From positions 1-7,240 of the forward strand of contig NJEK01000030.1 of assembly GCA_002255105.1 (NCBI GenBank): 7,240 nucleotides of DNA, given 5' to 3'. This DNA comes from Candidatus Wolframiiraptor sp. EX4484-121 (GTDB lineage: Archaea > Thermoproteota > Nitrososphaeria_A > Caldarchaeales > Wolframiiraptoraceae). The notes under the pieces are model-generated. The model saw only the letters and a program-made list of their open reading frames with translations, did not search any database and was not told the origin of the DNA. The translations under genes were made by a program, and so were the position numbers. This document shows, in pieces, positions 5,426-7,240 of the stretch (positions within the stretch are counted from its first letter, which is position 1; every line of letters starts with the position of its first letter).

Positions 5426-6922
5426 TTAGCCTGTTAGGTGCTCATTATATCTCGTGAACTCCCCTATTCCGTATGCGTCGACCTCGATCACCTTTCCATT
5501 TATGACTATTTTTCCGGTCCAGTGTATCGTCGCCCTACCCCAAGTCCTATAGGCCTCCGGATTCCACCAAGTTCCTCTAGAGACTCCCCATCGATTGGGC
5601 CAGTAGTTTATCGGCTTCCCTACGATCTCTATCTCTCCCCCATCGAATCTCCCAACTAGGTGGAAGATCTTCGGTTGGATCCCCCCATCGTCCCAGACCC
5701 TGAACTCGGTTAATGGATATGAGCGATTCTCCGCGAATAGGTTTAGCCTGGCTTGATGCTGGAGGCTTGTCGGGGGTTTGAATGGGGAGGGGTTATCGGT
5801 GTGGGCGACGGCTAGACAGAACTCATCTTGGCAGAGGTAGAAGCATGAGAACTCAAGCGGGGCTCCAGCCCCACCCTCCCAAGCTGAGTCGTAGTAGTAT
5901 GTTAGGTGGCTAGCCCTATCGAATAGGAAGCTTCCCTTGAACACGTATCGTCTTCCATTTATGATTAGTTCCGCTGTCATCTCACCTATGTCCCAGAATC
6001 CTCCCCAGATGTCTATGTCCTTCTTGTTGAAGGTTACTCCATGTATTATGAATGGCCCATCCCACCTACCCATCCAGAACGTCTTACCCATCGCCCTCCC
6101 AACTATCCTCAACCTCGGCCCATCCCCCTCGATCGGCTTGATCTCGTGAATCCATAACCTCTCCTCAGGATCATAGGTTAGGGTTTGGATGTAGCTGTGG
6201 GAGGCGTCGAAGTTATAGACCATCACCTTCTCCTCATCATAGTACATCGGTGAGTAGAAGGTTGGGAATGGATAGATCCACTCGTCATTTAGCCAGATTC
6301 TGGGTCTGTGGGGTCCTTCCCCGGTGAATGGGAGCCTCCCGTGATAGACGAATACATCTCCCTCCTCGGACTCTCCATAGGCGACGTAGATGAAGCAGCT
6401 AAGCTTCCATCTAGGCTCATTCGATGGATATGCTATGTAACCGTTCTCGCTCCTCACGTAGATCGTTCCGAGCGGGACGAAGTCGTGGGGCGTTGGGACA
6501 TCATCTATCATGATGTTGCTATCCGTTACTTCCCAATCCCTCTTTGGGAGGCTTGGCAGCGGCTCGGCTTTCTCAAGGCTTTCAACCGCCTGCCTAAAGA
6601 TCTTGACCGCCTCATCCCTTTCCCCACGCTTATAGGCGTCCAAAGCCCTTACATAATATTCATGCGCTTTGAAAACATCATACCCCATCCACCTCTTCCT
6701 CGAATACTCCCGCTTAAACTCCCCTACCTGCGGTATACTCGGCTGGGACTTCTCAGGGGTGCTCGCTGGGACCTCGTGGCTAGATTGGCCTCCATAGGCG
6801 TTCTGGGGGAGGTTCTTTGGAGGATTTGTCGGTGATTGCCAGAGGTTAAGGACCGCTAACGTTAGAAGAGATCCTATCACCAAGCCTACCACGATCATAG
6901 CCAATGATTCCTTAAGCTTCAT
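5426..6922 (-). CDS. Membrane-anchored extracellular protein with helical repeat and beta-rich domain, function unknown
   Basis: This 498-residue protein starts MKLKESLAMIVVGLVIGSLL: a short basic end and one hydrophobic helix (about 8-28), most likely an uncleaved anchor or signal peptide. A Pro/Ser/Gln-rich linker follows (29-66), then a TPR-like helix pair (84-118, with HEYYVRALDAYKRGERDEA). The rest (about 130-498) is rich in Trp, Tyr, Gly and alternating strands, as in a secreted beta-sandwich or double lipocalin-like fold. ELIINGRRYVFKGSF (318-332) and KIVINGKVIEVDAYG (471-485) look like equivalent hairpins of two lobes. Faint likeness to AttH/CrtC-type lipocalin proteins is noted but not relied on. 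Cys360, 364 and 369 could form a disulfide. ATG 6922 is chosen over ATG 6985 because it places the basic end directly before the anchor and lies 24 bases from a TATA-like box. No operon partner is visible. Confidence 0.8.
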   Translation of the reverse strand: MKLKESLAMIVVGLVIGSLLTLAVLNLWQSPTNPPKNLPQNAYGGQSSHEVPASTPEKSQPSIPQVGEFKREYSRKRWMGYDVFKAHEYYVRALDAYKRGERDEAVKIFRQAVESLEKAEPLPSLPKRDWEVTDSNIMIDDVPTPHDFVPLGTIYVRSENGYIAYPSNEPRWKLSCFIYVAYGESEEGDVFVYHGRLPFTGEGPHRPRIWLNDEWIYPFPTFYSPMYYDEEKVMVYNFDASHSYIQTLTYDPEERLWIHEIKPIEGDGPRLRIVGRAMGKTFWMGRWDGPFIIHGVTFNKKDIDIWGGFWDIGEMTAELIINGRRYVFKGSFLFDRASHLTYYYDSAWEGGAGAPLEFSCFYLCQDEFCLAVAHTDNPSPFKPPTSLQHQARLNLFAENRSYPLTEFRVWDDGGIQPKIFHLVGRFDGGEIEIVGKPINYWPNRWGVSRGTWWNPEAYRTWGRATIHWTGKIVINGKVIEVDAYGIGEFTRYNEHLTG

Positions 6923-6941
6923 GCCAGATACATGGTGCCGT

Positions 6942-6950
6942 GTTAATAAG
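6942..6950 (-). promoter_or_regulatory. TATA-like box of the anchored extracellular protein gene
   Basis: The minus strand reads CTTATTAAC, centred 24 bases before ATG 6922 with no Shine-Dalgarno sequence between them. It supports the shorter start over the upstream ATG at 6985. Confidence 0.4.
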
Positions 6951-7032
6951 AGCTTGATGAACGAATGATGCGTAAAGCTTATCATAAAGCCCTAAATGAT
7001 CACGGGATCCAGCCGCTTGAAAAGAGATCAGA

Positions 7033-7240
7033 TCATTTGGTCGCTAAGTCTAATTCTCTGAGAGACAGCAGTTGTTCTTTGGTTATTCTGGCCTTTCTTG
7101 GGAGTATCGAGCATAAAGGTCGATAAGAACAACATTTACAATTCTCATATCTCCCCTCAGGCATGACGAAGGAGTCCCTAAGCTTATAGTATCTGCGAAT
7201 AAGATCTGGTATGGAATCTATATCCGGCTCAATCTCCCTA
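7033..7240 (-). CDS. C-terminal end of a Cas4/RecB-like PD-(D/E)XK nuclease with cysteine cluster (partial)
   Basis: The minus strand is open from the right edge to TGA at 7033-7035 and gives the last 68 residues of a protein. It contains YENCKCCSYRPLC (31-43 of the visible part), with cysteines at 34, 36, 37 and 43. A C-x2-C-x5-C spacing after a Tyr and before a helix is the C-terminal part of the 4Fe-4S cluster in Cas4 and related RecB-family exonucleases. The preceding DLIRRYYKLRDSFVMPEGRY also fits that family's end. The nuclease motifs and the first cluster cysteine would lie outside the window, so activity and the exact subfamily cannot be judged. There is no CRISPR array or other cas gene here. 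A stand-alone DNA-repair exonuclease is as likely as a true Cas4. Confidence 0.7.
   Translation of the reverse strand, partial: REIEPDIDSIPDLIRRYYKLRDSFVMPEGRYENCKCCSYRPLCSILPRKARITKEQLLSLRELDLATK

Noticed and set aside
5393..5460. A second C/D box RNA starting with the perfect box C ATGATGA at 5393
   Set aside because: No CTGA occurs at a suitable distance (only CCTGT near 5430), there is no flanking stem and no TATA-like box at the right place.
6308..6835. A 175-residue open frame on the + strand
   Set aside because: It lies wholly inside the - strand gene for the anchored protein, whose signal anchor, linker and domain pattern are convincing. The + strand product shows no recognisable domain.

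Overview
The window looks like a piece of a thermophilic archaeal chromosome, probably of the TACK/Thermoproteota side. Archaeal protein families are present (TrmG10-type tRNA methylase, UPF0201 RNA-binding protein, archaeal PRPP synthase homologue). Arginine codons are mostly AGG/AGA, isoleucine is often ATA, and starts are rarely preceded by a Shine-Dalgarno sequence. Instead an A/T-rich box sits 24-28 bases upstream of most first start codons, which is the arrangement of leaderless archaeal transcripts. The exact lineage cannot be read from the sequence.

Left part (1-3454): the tail of an unknown + strand gene meets a - strand tyrosine/dual-specificity phosphatase, and their stop codons share the bases CTAG. 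Divergent leaderless promoters (549-621) separate the phosphatase from a tight + strand operon: PRPP synthase homologue, tRNA guanine-10 N2-methyltransferase, RNase Z. The three genes overlap by 4 bases at the first junction and nearly touch at the second, so they should be co-transcribed. Two of the three act on tRNA.

Middle part (3456-5199): three - strand genes, namely a PPC/DUF296 domain protein, a UPF0201 RNA-binding protein and a divergent CPBP-like membrane protein. The first two have their own putative leaderless promoter.

Intergenic region 5200-5425: I read a convincing C/D box small RNA here (about 5273-5330, + strand). It has C, D', C' and D boxes with archaeal spacing, a closing G/C stem and a TATA box 26 bases upstream. 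Its D guide is complementary to a tRNA-Leu(CAA) anticodon loop, with the fifth base from box D facing C34. It therefore probably guides 2'-O-methylation of the wobble base, which adds to the tRNA-maturation theme of the window.

Right part (5426-7240): a large - strand gene encodes a membrane-anchored extracellular protein with a helical repeat and a beta-rich, possibly two-lobed domain of unknown function. At the right edge is the C-terminal end of a Cas4/RecB-like nuclease with a cysteine cluster, entering from outside the window. No tRNA, rRNA, CRISPR array or insertion sequence was seen.
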